This document shows, in pieces, positions 14,057 to 21,258 of a stretch of 24,737 nt of DNA (position 1 is its first letter; each line of letters begins with the position of its first letter). The translations under genes and the position numbers were made by a program. The notes beneath the pieces were generated by a model. It worked only from the letters and a program-made list of their open reading frames with translations. It did no database searches and was not told where the DNA came from. Origin of the DNA: an uncultured Porphyromonadaceae bacterium (GTDB lineage Bacteria > Bacteroidota > Bacteroidia > Bacteroidales > Muribaculaceae); assembly GCA_900554265.1 (NCBI GenBank), contig USGZ01000001.1, forward strand, positions 1 through 24,737. Direction: 5' to 3'.

Positions 14057-15072
14057 TGTCGGTTTGCTGTGTTGGTATTCTGGCCCGGAGTCTCGCGGTA
14101 GACCGTGCTGAGTACTGTTTTGCCGACGCGGTCGAGGGTATGGCGCGAGATGTTGTCCATGTTGTCGTCCATGGTGTGCCAGGTGGTGGGGAAATTGCCG
14201 GTTACGGGGTTGCCGCACTCTACGACGTCTGTTGTCGGTATGCCGGCGTTGATAAGGTAGAGGTGGTCGTCGGTTACGGCGCCTCCCACGCGGCGCGGGA
14301 AGGTCTCGGAGTAACCCAGGCGCTCGGCCTCGCTCCATACGCGGATTGTCGGAGTGATGCCGTCGATCTGGGAGAAGTATTCGTACGGGAACTGCGCGTC
14401 CGGAGCGCCTACCATGTCCAGGAGGATGCCGTAGACGGGCAGATGGCCTTCGGTGTATGGAACGGGGTTGTGCGACCAGTACTGCGAGCCAAGGCACCAG
14501 CTGCGGGAATCGTCGATTGCATCATGGGAGCCGGAGTCTTCGCAGTCGATGAAGAAGAAATCCACGCCTACCTGGGGGGCGCGCAGCTGCAGGTTGCGCG
14601 CTATTTCCAGCAGCACGCCTACACCGCTGCCGCCGTCGTTGGCGCCGGGGATGGGCCTGGTATGGTTTTCGGAATCCGGGTCCTGGTCGGCCCAGGGACG
14701 CGTATCGTAGTGCGCGGCCAGGAGGATGCGCTTGGTGGCGGCGGTGTTGAACTGCGCCAGGATGTTGCACAGAGGCATGCGGGTGCCGTCGAAACCCTCG
14801 ACGGTGCCCTGCTGGACAATGACTGTATCGGCGCCGAACTGGTGGAGCTTGCCGACTATGTAGTCCGCGCAGGCCAGGTGGCTCGCGCTGCCCGGCACGC
14901 GGGGACCGAATGCGACCTGGGCGGCAACGTAGGAGTAGGCGCTGTCGGAATTGAAGGAGCCTTCAGGCTGCGCCGCGGCGCGGCCTTCCGCGGTCTGGGA
15001 GTTTTGCTTACTCGAGCATGCGAAGGAAATCATGCAGGCCACCAGCAAAACCGGTATAGAGATAAGTTTCAT
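14053..15072 (-). CDS. Glutaminyl-peptide cyclotransferase-like M28 protein (putative lipoprotein)
   Basis: The 339-residue protein is a zinc-dependent M28-fold enzyme that best fits glutaminyl cyclase, which turns N-terminal glutamine into pyroglutamate. Motifs match animal-type and Porphyromonas cyclases: AHYDTRPWADQD, GANDGGSGVGVLLE with zinc ligand Asp146, FFFIDCEDSG with catalytic Glu178 and ligand Asp179, LLDMVGAPDAQFPYEYF with Asp219, TDDHLYLINAGIPTTDVV with ligand His270, and FPTTWHTMDDNMDNI with His299. The start at 15072 gives MKLISIPVLLVACMISFACSS, a lipoprotein-type signal with LVAC (Cys13) or FAC (Cys19). An upstream in-frame ATG at 15108 lies before the predicted transcription start and is rejected. 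The enzyme would act in the periplasm. It is coupled to sufE by a four-base overlap. A general M28 aminopeptidase is the alternative. Confidence 0.87.
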   Translation of the reverse strand: MKLISIPVLLVACMISFACSSKQNSQTAEGRAAAQPEGSFNSDSAYSYVAAQVAFGPRVPGSASHLACADYIVGKLHQFGADTVIVQQGTVEGFDGTRMPLCNILAQFNTAATKRILLAAHYDTRPWADQDPDSENHTRPIPGANDGGSGVGVLLEIARNLQLRAPQVGVDFFFIDCEDSGSHDAIDDSRSWCLGSQYWSHNPVPYTEGHLPVYGILLDMVGAPDAQFPYEYFSQIDGITPTIRVWSEAERLGYSETFPRRVGGAVTDDHLYLINAGIPTTDVVECGNPVTGNFPTTWHTMDDNMDNISRHTLDRVGKTVLSTVYRETPGQNTNTANRQ

Positions 15073-15096
15073 GCCTTGTCCTGTTGATAATTGCTG

Positions 15097-15128
15097 CAAA
15101 GGTAGCAAATAATCCCGAAAGACGCAAT
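15097..15128 (-). promoter_or_regulatory. Promoter of the glutaminyl cyclase-sufE unit
   Basis: On the minus strand the -7 box TACCTTTG (15104-15097) is an exact match. The -33 box ATTG (15128-15125) matches three of four bases, with a 20-base spacer. Transcription would begin near 15090, which decides for the start codon at 15072 over the one at 15108. Confidence 0.68.
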
Positions 15129-15150
15129 TTCAAGAAAAATCCTATTCGGA

Positions 15151-15182
15151 TTTGCATAAATGGTCATTTGTTTTTAACTTTG
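15151..15182 (+). promoter_or_regulatory. Perfect Bacteroidetes-type promoter of the DUF4160-DUF2442 pair
   Basis: TTTG (15151-15154) and TAACTTTG (15175-15182) match both boxes exactly with a 20-base spacer. Transcription would begin near 15189, giving a short leader of about 24 bases. It is back-to-back with the promoter at 15097-15128. Confidence 0.75.
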
Positions 15183-15212
15183 CAAATACCAATAAGATAA
15201 ATACAAAAGCAA

Positions 15213-15464
15213 GTGGGCGCAATATACATACTTGAAGGTTTACTGATATATCTCTACGGGTTCGACCATAATCCGCCGCATATCCATGTGCGCAGGGGTT
15301 CCGAGCAATTCACGATTACTATCAGCGACAGAATTGTAGAGGGTAGGGCGAAATCCACGTCCATAGCCTTGGTAAACCAATTTCTCGATGCTCACGAAGC
15401 CGAAGTCATGGAACTTTGGGAAAAGGCCCAGCGTGGCGAACCGATAACCAAAATCAACCGTTAA
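15213..15464 (+). CDS. DUF4160 domain protein
   Basis: The 83-residue product shows the DUF4160 pattern: an initial strand pair (GAIYILEGLLIYLYGFDH), then the invariant PPHIHVRRG segment (residues about 21-29), strands FTITISDRIVEG and a C-terminal helix (ALVNQFLDAHEAEVMELWEKAQRG). The domain's function is unknown. The start is GTG at 15213; no ATG gives the full domain. It is followed 12 bases later by a DUF2442 gene. This pair recurs in many bacteria and has been suggested to be toxin-antitoxin-like because of its small size and mobility. That is inference from association, not from sequence here. Base composition is a little more A/T-rich than in the core genes. Confidence 0.88.
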   Translation: MGAIYILEGLLIYLYGFDHNPPHIHVRRGSEQFTITISDRIVEGRAKSTSIALVNQFLDAHEAEVMELWEKAQRGEPITKINR

Positions 15465-15476
15465 ATATCTACTATT

Positions 15477-15716
15477 ATGTATATTAAAGTAATCGACGTA
15501 GAATATGGAGGGAACTATACCCTCATCTGCACTTTCAGCGACGGTGCTGTCAAGAACGTGGACATGTCGCCGGTCTTGGAAGCCCCCGCATACAGAGAGC
15601 TGAAAGATATCGAGAAATTCAAGCAGTTCGGTCTTGACGAGACAATCTTCTGGGCCAACGGCGCCGACATCGCTCCCGAATGGCTTTACGACAACGGGGT
15701 GGCAGGGCATGAGTGA
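15477..15716 (+). CDS. DUF2442 domain protein
   Basis: The 79-residue product matches DUF2442 (NE0471 N-terminal-like): VIDVEYGGNYTLICTFSDGAVKNVDMSPVL in the first half, then FKQFGLDETIFWANGADIAPEWLYDNG, in which the W-x-NGADIAPExLY motif is diagnostic. Family members are predicted DNA-binding or antitoxin-like partners of DUF4160, but no function is established. It is 12 bases behind the DUF4160 gene under the same promoter. A tail-to-tail gap with a repeat array and a hairpin separates it from mdh. Confidence 0.88.
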   Translation: MYIKVIDVEYGGNYTLICTFSDGAVKNVDMSPVLEAPAYRELKDIEKFKQFGLDETIFWANGADIAPEWLYDNGVAGHE

Positions 15717-15729
15717 TACCGCTTGTGCC

Positions 15730-15759
15730 GGGACTAATCAGGATTAATCGGGAATTATT
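15730..15759. repeat. GATTAATC array C (three 10-bp units)
   Basis: GGGACTAATC, AGGATTAATC and GGGAATTATT follow in strict 10-base phase. The array begins 14 bases after the DUF2442 stop, in the convergent gap before mdh. It is the shortest of the four members. Confidence 0.75.
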
Positions 15760-15767
15760 ATTAAGGA

Positions 15768-15808
15768 GGGGCCGAGAGATTTATGGCGGCACTGAGCCGG
15801 CCGGCCCC
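15768..15808 (-). terminator. Possible hairpin terminator after mdh
   Basis: GGGGCCG (15768-15774) and CGGCCCC (15802-15808) can pair around a 27-base loop, with additional G-C pairing inside. On the minus strand it is followed only by TCCTTAATAAT, a poor T-run. The palindrome CAAAAGGCCTTTTG at 15820-15833 lies between it and the mdh stop. Confidence 0.35.
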
Positions 15809-15853
15809 GCCTGAAATATCAAAAGGCCTTTTGTTGAGGTTGGATGCGGGTTA

Positions 15854-16855
15854 TCAGTCGATGTTGGCGTTGAGTTTGTGCCAGTCGGCAACGGGGGGCA
15901 GAACGCCCATTTCGATAACCTCGTCGCGCATGGCGCAGAGGTGCTTGTAGCTCTTTTCGAGTTCGGCCTGCTCTTCGGGAGTGCCGGTAACGGGAGTTAC
16001 GTGAACGCCGTTCTTGTCGACGGTGGTCTCCATGGCCATCATCACGTGGTCGAACTTGTCGTTGTGTACGTAGGTACCTACGGGCCAGCGGAAGGTGTTG
16101 CCACCCATGGCAGCTGCAATCATCTCGATGGAGAGATAAGCGGGGCTCTGGAAGGAGCTGCGGCCGCGGAGGTCGATGATGTTCTTACCGCCCTGGATAA
16201 CGCGCTGCTTCATGGCGTTCCATTCCTCGACGGGCAGTTCGGCGGTACCGATGATGTCGGTGAGCTTACGGCCGTTGACGGTAGTGGTCGAAGCGAATAC
16301 GGCCATCTGTTCGCCGTGGCCGCCGTAGGTACGGCAGTTTACGATTTCGGCGGCGGGCACCTTGAAGTACTTCACGAGCTGGTCCTGCAGACGGGTGGAG
16401 TCGAGAGCGGCGAGGGTAGCAACCTGGCTGGGCTTGAGGCCGCTGTAGAGCAGGGTGATCAGACCGGTGATGTCGGCGGGGTTGAAGATAACGACCACGA
16501 ACTTGGCGTCGGGGCAGTAGGTCTTGATGTTCTTGCCGAATTCTTCGGCGATAGCGGCGTTGCCCTTGAGGAGGTCTTCGCGGGTCATGCCGGCCTTACG
16601 GGCGGCACCGCCGGAGCTGACAACATACTTGGCATCCTTGAGAGCCTCGGCGATATCGCTGGTGAACGTGAGGTTCACGCCTTCGAAAGCGCACTGGTAG
16701 AGTTCTTCGGCTACGCCTTCCAGACCGGGAGCATAGGGATCGTAGAGGCAGATGTTGGGGGTCAGATGCATCATCAGAGCAGTCTGGGCCATGTTGGAAC
16801 CGATCATACCAGCGGCACCGACGATTACCAGTTTGTCGTTTGTCAGAAAGTCCAT
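15854..16855 (-). CDS. mdh: Malate dehydrogenase
   Basis: The enzyme interconverts malate and oxaloacetate with NAD in the cytoplasm, part of the reductive branch that leads to fumarate and succinate in anaerobic Bacteroidales. The 333-residue product has an N-terminal Rossmann fold (LVIVGAAGMIGSNMAQ, residues about 9-24), YVVSSGGAARKAGMTREDLLKGN, VVIFNPADITGLI and LAALDSTRLQ. The catalytic histidine lies in CRTYGGHGEQM, followed by the late ELRGRSSFQSPAY-like segment (DLRGRSSFQSPAYLS). It is the lactate/malate dehydrogenase form found in Porphyromonas and relatives. It has a single-gene unit with its own strong promoter (16893-16923), and MDFLTNDKL is the usual start. Confidence 0.94.
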   Translation of the reverse strand: MDFLTNDKLVIVGAAGMIGSNMAQTALMMHLTPNICLYDPYAPGLEGVAEELYQCAFEGVNLTFTSDIAEALKDAKYVVSSGGAARKAGMTREDLLKGNAAIAEEFGKNIKTYCPDAKFVVVIFNPADITGLITLLYSGLKPSQVATLAALDSTRLQDQLVKYFKVPAAEIVNCRTYGGHGEQMAVFASTTTVNGRKLTDIIGTAELPVEEWNAMKQRVIQGGKNIIDLRGRSSFQSPAYLSIEMIAAAMGGNTFRWPVGTYVHNDKFDHVMMAMETTVDKNGVHVTPVTGTPEEQAELEKSYKHLCAMRDEVIEMGVLPPVADWHKLNANID

Positions 16856-16892
16856 ATCTTTTGTGTTTTTATGAGTTAGGTATATTGTGATA

Positions 16893-16923
16893 CAAAAATA
16901 CGTCTTTTAAGTTTATCCGCAAA
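16893..16923 (-). promoter_or_regulatory. Perfect Bacteroidetes-type promoter of mdh
   Basis: On the minus strand TTTG (16923-16920) and TATTTTTG (16900-16893) match both boxes exactly, with a 19-base spacer. The start site would lie near 16886, giving a leader of about 30 bases. Confidence 0.75.
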
Positions 16924-16958
16924 CAAAAAATACAGAAATTTTTCGTTAAAGCCCGTTA

Positions 16959-17525
16959 CTACAGATTGTCGACTTCCGTATATCCCTGGCCGAAGCCGTT
17001 GTATTTGAACTTGCGGTGGTCGGAAGTCTCGATGTCGCCGTTCATATATTCGAAGTTGACTTCGCTGCCGTCGATGGTTTTGACTTCCCTGGCCGACGAC
17101 GAGCCCGACGAGCTTCCGGCCGACGAGAGCGTGCCTGAAAGCAGGCCTAAGAATATGCGCAGGGCGAATATGGCGAGTATTATGCCTACTACCAGAATCA
17201 GGGCTGCGCTCAGGAGCATGCCCAGGGCGAACGCTCCGGTGATTACCAGGAAGTTGTAGCCGGTTTTGGCGAGTGCGGCCTTGTTGTCGTCGATGCGCAT
17301 GAAGTTATTGATCAGCGCCCATCCGCCAAGTCCTACAATTATCATGCATATCGGATAGATGTAGTCCATGCGGTAGAAAGAACTGTCGGCCAAAGCGAAG
17401 AACATTTCCAGGGCCAGCAGCGCGCCGACTATGGCGCTGAGATAATATATGAAGGCAGGAATTGCGTTGCCTTCGCCGAAGCGGCGGGTTTCGTCGCGGG
17501 TAATGAATTTAAGATTGTAGCTCAT
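16959..17525 (-). CDS. Membrane protein of unknown function
   Basis: I do not recognise this 188-residue protein. It has about four hydrophobic segments: near 23-45 (PAFIYYLSAIVGALLALEMFFAL), 52-75 (MDYIYPICMIIVGLGGWALI), 88-110 (GYNFLVITGAFALGMLLSAALIL) and 111-132 (VVGIILAIFALRIFLGLLSG). A serine/glycine-rich linker (SSAGSSSGSSSA) leads to a short soluble tail (VKTIDGSEVNFEYMNGDIETSDHRKFKYNGFGQGYTEV). The tail reads like a small beta-rich module. It starts four bases after the stop of the multi-helix membrane protein at 17530, so the two form a unit and may act together. No family name is justified. Confidence 0.75.
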   Translation of the reverse strand: MSYNLKFITRDETRRFGEGNAIPAFIYYLSAIVGALLALEMFFALADSSFYRMDYIYPICMIIVGLGGWALINNFMRIDDNKAALAKTGYNFLVITGAFALGMLLSAALILVVGIILAIFALRIFLGLLSGTLSSAGSSSGSSSAREVKTIDGSEVNFEYMNGDIETSDHRKFKYNGFGQGYTEVDNL

Positions 17526-17529
17526 AGCT

Positions 17530-18255
17530 TTAATGGTAAAATTCTTCGTTGATGTAAGCCATTATGAACACGAATATCATGGAGAAAGCCACCAGCGAAC
17601 CCATTACGCTTACCAGGCGCTTGAGCTTTCGGTCCGAAGCTTCGGTATCTTCATTTATTTCGGGGCCGTTCATGTGCCGCGCTATACTGTACCACATTAT
17701 GCATACCGCAATCTTGTAAATCAGCACGGCGATGAAGTTGCTTGCCGACATGTTTATCCCGACTAATTCCGACATGAAGTTGCCGGTATGATTTATTATA
17801 GGGAAAGAATATGCAAGTCCGATGAAATATGAGAAGTAGTAGGCGCAAGTGGCGAACTTTACGCTGCGGCCGATATCATATCGTCCCGAACAGGTATATA
17901 TCGCCGCAAAGCCTGAAAGCATCACCAGGGCAGCCATGCCTCTGAGGACCGTGGTGATATAGGAATCCATATGATACCCGACGTAGCCGAGTATTACGAA
18001 CAGTATGTTGCCGATGGCGAATGCCGCACCGGCAATGCGCATCATCCGTGCCGGGGCGAAGAAGAACATCAATACTGTCGCGGCAAGAAACAGCAGGCTG
18101 TCCAGAATATAGTACACGGAACGAACCGTCAGCCATTCATAGGAATTCGCAAAATAGAAGAAGATGTTCGCCAGGACTGATACGGCAGTCAGCGCCACCA
18201 TGGTCCATTTGGCTATCGGCCAGAACGGAGAAATTGAAGTTTGTTCGATTTGCAT
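17530..18255 (-). CDS. Seven-helix membrane protein of unknown function
   Basis: The 241-residue product has about seven evenly spaced hydrophobic helices, the first being WPIAKWTMVALTAVSVLANI and the last VSVMGSLVAFSMIFVFIMAYI. A short charged loop (NGPEINEDTEASDRKLKR) precedes the last helix. No family was recognised, and no catalytic motif is visible. The frame is open to an ATG at 18291, but the -7 box at 18289-18296 would overlap that codon. The start MQIEQTSISPF at 18255 is therefore chosen. It is upstream of and four bases from the membrane protein at 16959, so both are probably co-expressed. A transporter or sensor role would be guesswork. Confidence 0.78.
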   Translation of the reverse strand: MQIEQTSISPFWPIAKWTMVALTAVSVLANIFFYFANSYEWLTVRSVYYILDSLLFLAATVLMFFFAPARMMRIAGAAFAIGNILFVILGYVGYHMDSYITTVLRGMAALVMLSGFAAIYTCSGRYDIGRSVKFATCAYYFSYFIGLAYSFPIINHTGNFMSELVGINMSASNFIAVLIYKIAVCIMWYSIARHMNGPEINEDTEASDRKLKRLVSVMGSLVAFSMIFVFIMAYINEEFYH

Positions 18256-18288
18256 ATATTGTTTTGTGCTTTTTCGGTAAAACAGCAG

Positions 18289-18296
18289 CAAAGATA
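18289..18296 (-). promoter_or_regulatory. Promoter -7 box of the membrane protein pair
   Basis: TATCTTTG on the minus strand matches TAnnTTTG exactly. No good TTTG is found at the expected distance, so only the -7 box is supported. Transcription from here would start near 18282, downstream of the alternative start codon at 18291. Confidence 0.55.
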
Positions 18297-18351
18297 CAAA
18301 AATTCTCTAATAAAGCCCTATATAATGCTAATGAACAGCTCAAATGGAGGC

Positions 18352-18396
18352 AATCTCAATCAAGATTAATCTTGACTAATCGGGATTAATCGGGAG
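18352..18396. repeat. GATTAATC array D (four 10-bp units)
   Basis: AATCTCAATC, AAGATTAATC, TTGACTAATC and GGGATTAATC follow in strict 10-base phase and end in GGGAG. The array lies in the divergent gap between the membrane protein pair and phoH. Nothing gene-like was seen in the remaining 18397-18504. Confidence 0.85.
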
Positions 18397-18504
18397 AGGC
18401 AGGGTGGAGCGGGGATGAACCCCGGAGGAGAGATATGCGTTAACAAAATAAAACACATTCACATTGTTTTATCTTTCGAGGGTGTGCGGGCGCAAAAGTT
18501 TTAG

Positions 18505-18512
18505 TAACTTTG
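18505..18512 (+). promoter_or_regulatory. Promoter -7 box of the phoH operon
   Basis: TAACTTTG matches TAnnTTTG exactly and is the same sequence as in the DUF4160 promoter. The -33 position (about 18481-18484) reads GGTG and is poor. Transcription would begin near 18519, about 31 bases before the phoH start. Confidence 0.5.
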
Positions 18513-18549
18513 CGCTACCAAAGCCCCCATTCATCCCAGGCCACGCCAA

Positions 18550-19542
18550 ATGATTGAACGCATAGTCATAATCGACAAGGTCGACCCCGTACAGTTCTAT
18601 GGGGTCAACAACAGCAACCTCCACCTTATCAAGAACTTATATCCGAAACTGCGCATCTCGGCGCGCGGCTCGGTAATCCGCGTCATCGGCGAGGACCGCG
18701 AGACGGGCGAATTCGAGGCCAAGATGCAGGAACTTGCTGCATATGCCGAGAAGTACAACTCCCTGCCCGAGGATGCGATAATCGATATGGTCAAGGGCGC
18801 GGCGCCCAAGGAGCGCAAGAACGACGGCGCGATTATCTACGGCGTCAACGGCAAGCCCATCTCCGCGCGCACGCCCAACCAGGCCAAGCTCGTCGAGACC
18901 TTCGAGAAAAACGACCTCACCTTTGCCCTCGGCCCCGCCGGCACGGGCAAGACATATATCGCCATCGCCCTTGCGGTCCGCGCGCTGAAGAACCGCGAGG
19001 CGCGCAAGATCATCCTCTCGCGTCCGGCTGTCGAGGCCGGCGAGAAGCTCGGCTTCCTTCCCGGCGACATGAAGGACAAGATAGACCCCTACCTGCAGCC
19101 GCTCTACGACGCCCTGGAGGACATGATACCCCTGGCCAAGCTCAAGGAATACATGGAGACCAAGGTAATCCAGATAGCGCCGCTGGCCTTCATGCGCGGC
19201 CGCACGCTCAACGACGCCGTAATAGTCCTGGACGAGGCCCAGAACACGACCACGCACCAGATAAAGATGTTCCTCACCCGCCTTGGCATGAACGCCAAGA
19301 TGATAATCACAGGCGACGTGACCCAGATCGACCTGCCGCGGACAACGACCTCCGGCCTTGTCCAGGCGCTGAAGATTCTGGACGGCGTGCCGGGCGTGGG
19401 GCGCGTTGAGTTCGGCAAGAAAGACATCGTCCGCCATCACCTGGTTCAGCGCATCGTCGAGGCCTACGAGCGCTTCGACGAGCAGCAGAAGAAAGAACGC
19501 GCAACTGAGACCGATGCCGCGAAAACCATCGAAAACCAATAA
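18550..19542 (+). CDS. phoH: PhoH-family ATPase
   Basis: PhoH-like proteins are cytoplasmic P-loop ATPases linked to RNA metabolism; the precise role is not settled. The 330-residue product has an N-terminal KH-like part (residues about 1-80, [17 protein letters not shown]). The PhoH ATPase domain (about 105-315) follows, with Walker A GPAGTGKT at 128-135, [26 protein letters not shown], Walker B-type [11 protein letters not shown] (DEAQ at 228-231) and [12 protein letters not shown]. It opens a plus-strand series: purC starts 17 bases after its stop, then ubiE. This phoH-purC-ubiE order is known from Bacteroides. The ATG at 18550 gives a typical start for the family in this order. Confidence 0.94.
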   Translation: MIERIVIIDKVDPVQFYGVNNSNLHLIKNLYPKLRISARGSVIRVIGEDRETGEFEAKMQELAAYAEKYNSLPEDAIIDMVKGAAPKERKNDGAIIYGVNGKPISARTPNQAKLVETFEKNDLTFALGPAGTGKTYIAIALAVRALKNREARKIILSRPAVEAGEKLGFLPGDMKDKIDPYLQPLYDALEDMIPLAKLKEYMETKVIQIAPLAFMRGRTLNDAVIVLDEAQNTTTHQIKMFLTRLGMNAKMIITGDVTQIDLPRTTTSGLVQALKILDGVPGVGRVEFGKKDIVRHHLVQRIVEAYERFDEQQKKERATETDAAKTIENQ

Positions 19543-19559
19543 CCAAACATAATCACAGC

Positions 19560-20522
19560 ATGACACTCACTTCGACCGACTTCCATTTTCCCGGCCAGAC
19601 AGGCGTGTACCACGGCAAAGTCCGCGACGTTTATACCCTCTCCGGCAATCTGCTGGTAATGGTTGCTACCGACCGCATCTCGGCATTCGACGTAATCCTG
19701 CCCAAGGGCATTCCCTTCAAGGGCCAGGTGCTCAACCAGATTGCGAACTACTTCCTGGATGCCACCGCCGACATAGTCCCCAACTGGAAGCTGGCCGAGG
19801 TCGACCCGATGGCCACCGCCGGCATCGCCTGCACGCCTTTCCGCGTAGAGATGATTATCCGCGGCTACCTGGCCGGCAGCGCCTGGCGCGACTATGCCTC
19901 CGGCGTGCGCGAAATCTGCGGCGTACGCCTTCCCGAGGGCCTGCGCCAGAACCAGCGGCTGCCCGAACCCATCATCACCCCGACCACCAAGGCCGACGAA
20001 GGTCATGACCTCAACATCTCGCCCGAGGAAATCGTGGCCCAGGGCCTGATGACCCGCGAGGAACTGGACACGGTGATGGACTACACGCGACGCCTCTTCG
20101 CCGCCGGCACGCGCATGGCCGCCGAGAAGGGCCTGATTCTGGTCGACACCAAGTACGAGTTCGGCAAGAACGGCGACGAAATCATGCTCATCGACGAAAT
20201 CCATACCCCGGACTCCAGCCGCTACTTCTACGCCGACACCTACGCCGACCTTTTCGCCAAGGGGCTCCCCCAGCGCCAGCTCTCGAAGGAATTCGTGCGC
20301 GAGTGGCTGATGGACAACGGTTTCATGGGTAAGGAAGGCCAGAAACTGCCCGAAATGACCGATGCCGTCTGCAAGGCCATCTCGGACCGCTACATCGAGC
20401 TCTACCGCCGCGTCACCGGCCGCGAGTTCGAACCCGCGCCGCAGGACGATGCCGCCGAGCGCATAGCTGCCAACGTGCTCGACTTCCTGACCACCCTCGA
20501 CCGCACGGATGGAGAAGGTTGA
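19560..20522 (+). CDS. purC: Phosphoribosylaminoimidazole-succinocarboxamide synthase
   Basis: PurC (SAICAR synthase) joins aspartate to CAIR with ATP in the eighth step of purine synthesis in the cytoplasm. The 320-residue product is the longer form found in Bacteroidetes. Visible signatures are [39 protein letters not shown] (A-T-D-R-I-S-A-F-D), [17 protein letters not shown], the [14 protein letters not shown] segment, [32 protein letters not shown] and the KEFVREWL end. The start at 19560 is the only sensible ATG. The last 14 bases overlap the start of ubiE in another frame, which indicates tight coupling. Confidence 0.97.
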   Translation: MTLTSTDFHFPGQTGVYHGKVRDVYTLSGNLLVMVATDRISAFDVILPKGIPFKGQVLNQIANYFLDATADIVPNWKLAEVDPMATAGIACTPFRVEMIIRGYLAGSAWRDYASGVREICGVRLPEGLRQNQRLPEPIITPTTKADEGHDLNISPEEIVAQGLMTREELDTVMDYTRRLFAAGTRMAAEKGLILVDTKYEFGKNGDEIMLIDEIHTPDSSRYFYADTYADLFAKGLPQRQLSKEFVREWLMDNGFMGKEGQKLPEMTDAVCKAISDRYIELYRRVTGREFEPAPQDDAAERIAANVLDFLTTLDRTDGEG

Positions 20523-21258
20523 GAAAGTAAATCCCTACCGCAACGATACGCGAAGCAAGGACCGGCAGGTGGCGGACATGTTCGACGCCATCGCGCCGGC
20601 CTATGACTTCATGAACGCCGCCATGAGCTTCGGCATGGACCGGCTCTGGCAGCGCCGCCTCGTCGAGGCCGCCGCCGCGGGCAATCCGGCCTCGGTGCTG
20701 GACCTGGCTACGGGCACCGGCGAAGTGGCGCTGGCGCTAGCCCGGCGTCTGCCTCAGGCCCGGATTTCCGGTCTGGATATTTCGGATGGCATGCTGGAGC
20801 GGGCGCGCGCCAAGAAAGGCGCCGAAGGCATAGAGTTCATCTGCGCCGACGGCCTGTCCACCGGCCTGCCGGACAACACTTTCGATGCCATTACCATTGC
20901 CTACGGCGTGCGCAACTACGCCGATTTGGCAGCCGGTCTGGCCGAGATGCACCGAATTCTGCGTCCGGGCGGCAAGGTGTGTGTCCTGGAACTCTCCGAG
21001 CCGGCAAATCCCGTCCTGAGAGCCCTCTACAAGGTCTATACACGTACGCTGGTACCCTTGGTGGGCCGCATGGTCAGCGGCGACAGCCGCGCCTATACAT
21101 ATCTTCCGGAAAGCATCGCCGCCTGTCCCAGCCGCGGAGCCATGACGGCGCTGATGGGCAGGGCCGGCTTCGGCGACTGCACTTTCCGCGGAATGACTTT
21201 CGGTGCCTGCACACTCTACACAGCAAAAAAAATTCATCACAATGACCCTCGCCCTTAG
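20509..21258 (+). CDS. ubiE: Demethylmenaquinone methyltransferase (UbiE/MenG)
   Basis: This S-adenosylmethionine-dependent enzyme methylates demethylmenaquinone to menaquinone, the last step of menaquinone synthesis for anaerobic respiration at the inner membrane. The 249-residue length fits. Signatures are [30 protein letters not shown]-binding motif [17 protein letters not shown] (about residues 63-78), [52 protein letters not shown], and [14 protein letters not shown] near the end. The start at 20509 lies inside purC; the next Met (MFDAIAP) would cut off conserved sequence. Its end overlaps the following outer-membrane protein gene by 17 bases. Confidence 0.95.
   Translation: MEKVEKVNPYRNDTRSKDRQVADMFDAIAPAYDFMNAAMSFGMDRLWQRRLVEAAAAGNPASVLDLATGTGEVALALARRLPQARISGLDISDGMLERARAKKGAEGIEFICADGLSTGLPDNTFDAITIAYGVRNYADLAAGLAEMHRILRPGGKVCVLELSEPANPVLRALYKVYTRTLVPLVGRMVSGDSRAYTYLPESIAACPSRGAMTALMGRAGFGDCTFRGMTFGACTLYTAKKIHHNDPRP

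Noticed and set aside
14057..14497. Upstream extension of sufE
   Set aside because: It is the glutaminyl cyclase gene read in another frame. SufE homology begins at the ATG at 14056.
15820..15833. CAAAAGGCCTTTTG palindrome as a terminator of mdh
   Set aside because: The palindrome has no loop and no adjoining T-run on the minus strand, so it cannot form a normal terminator hairpin.
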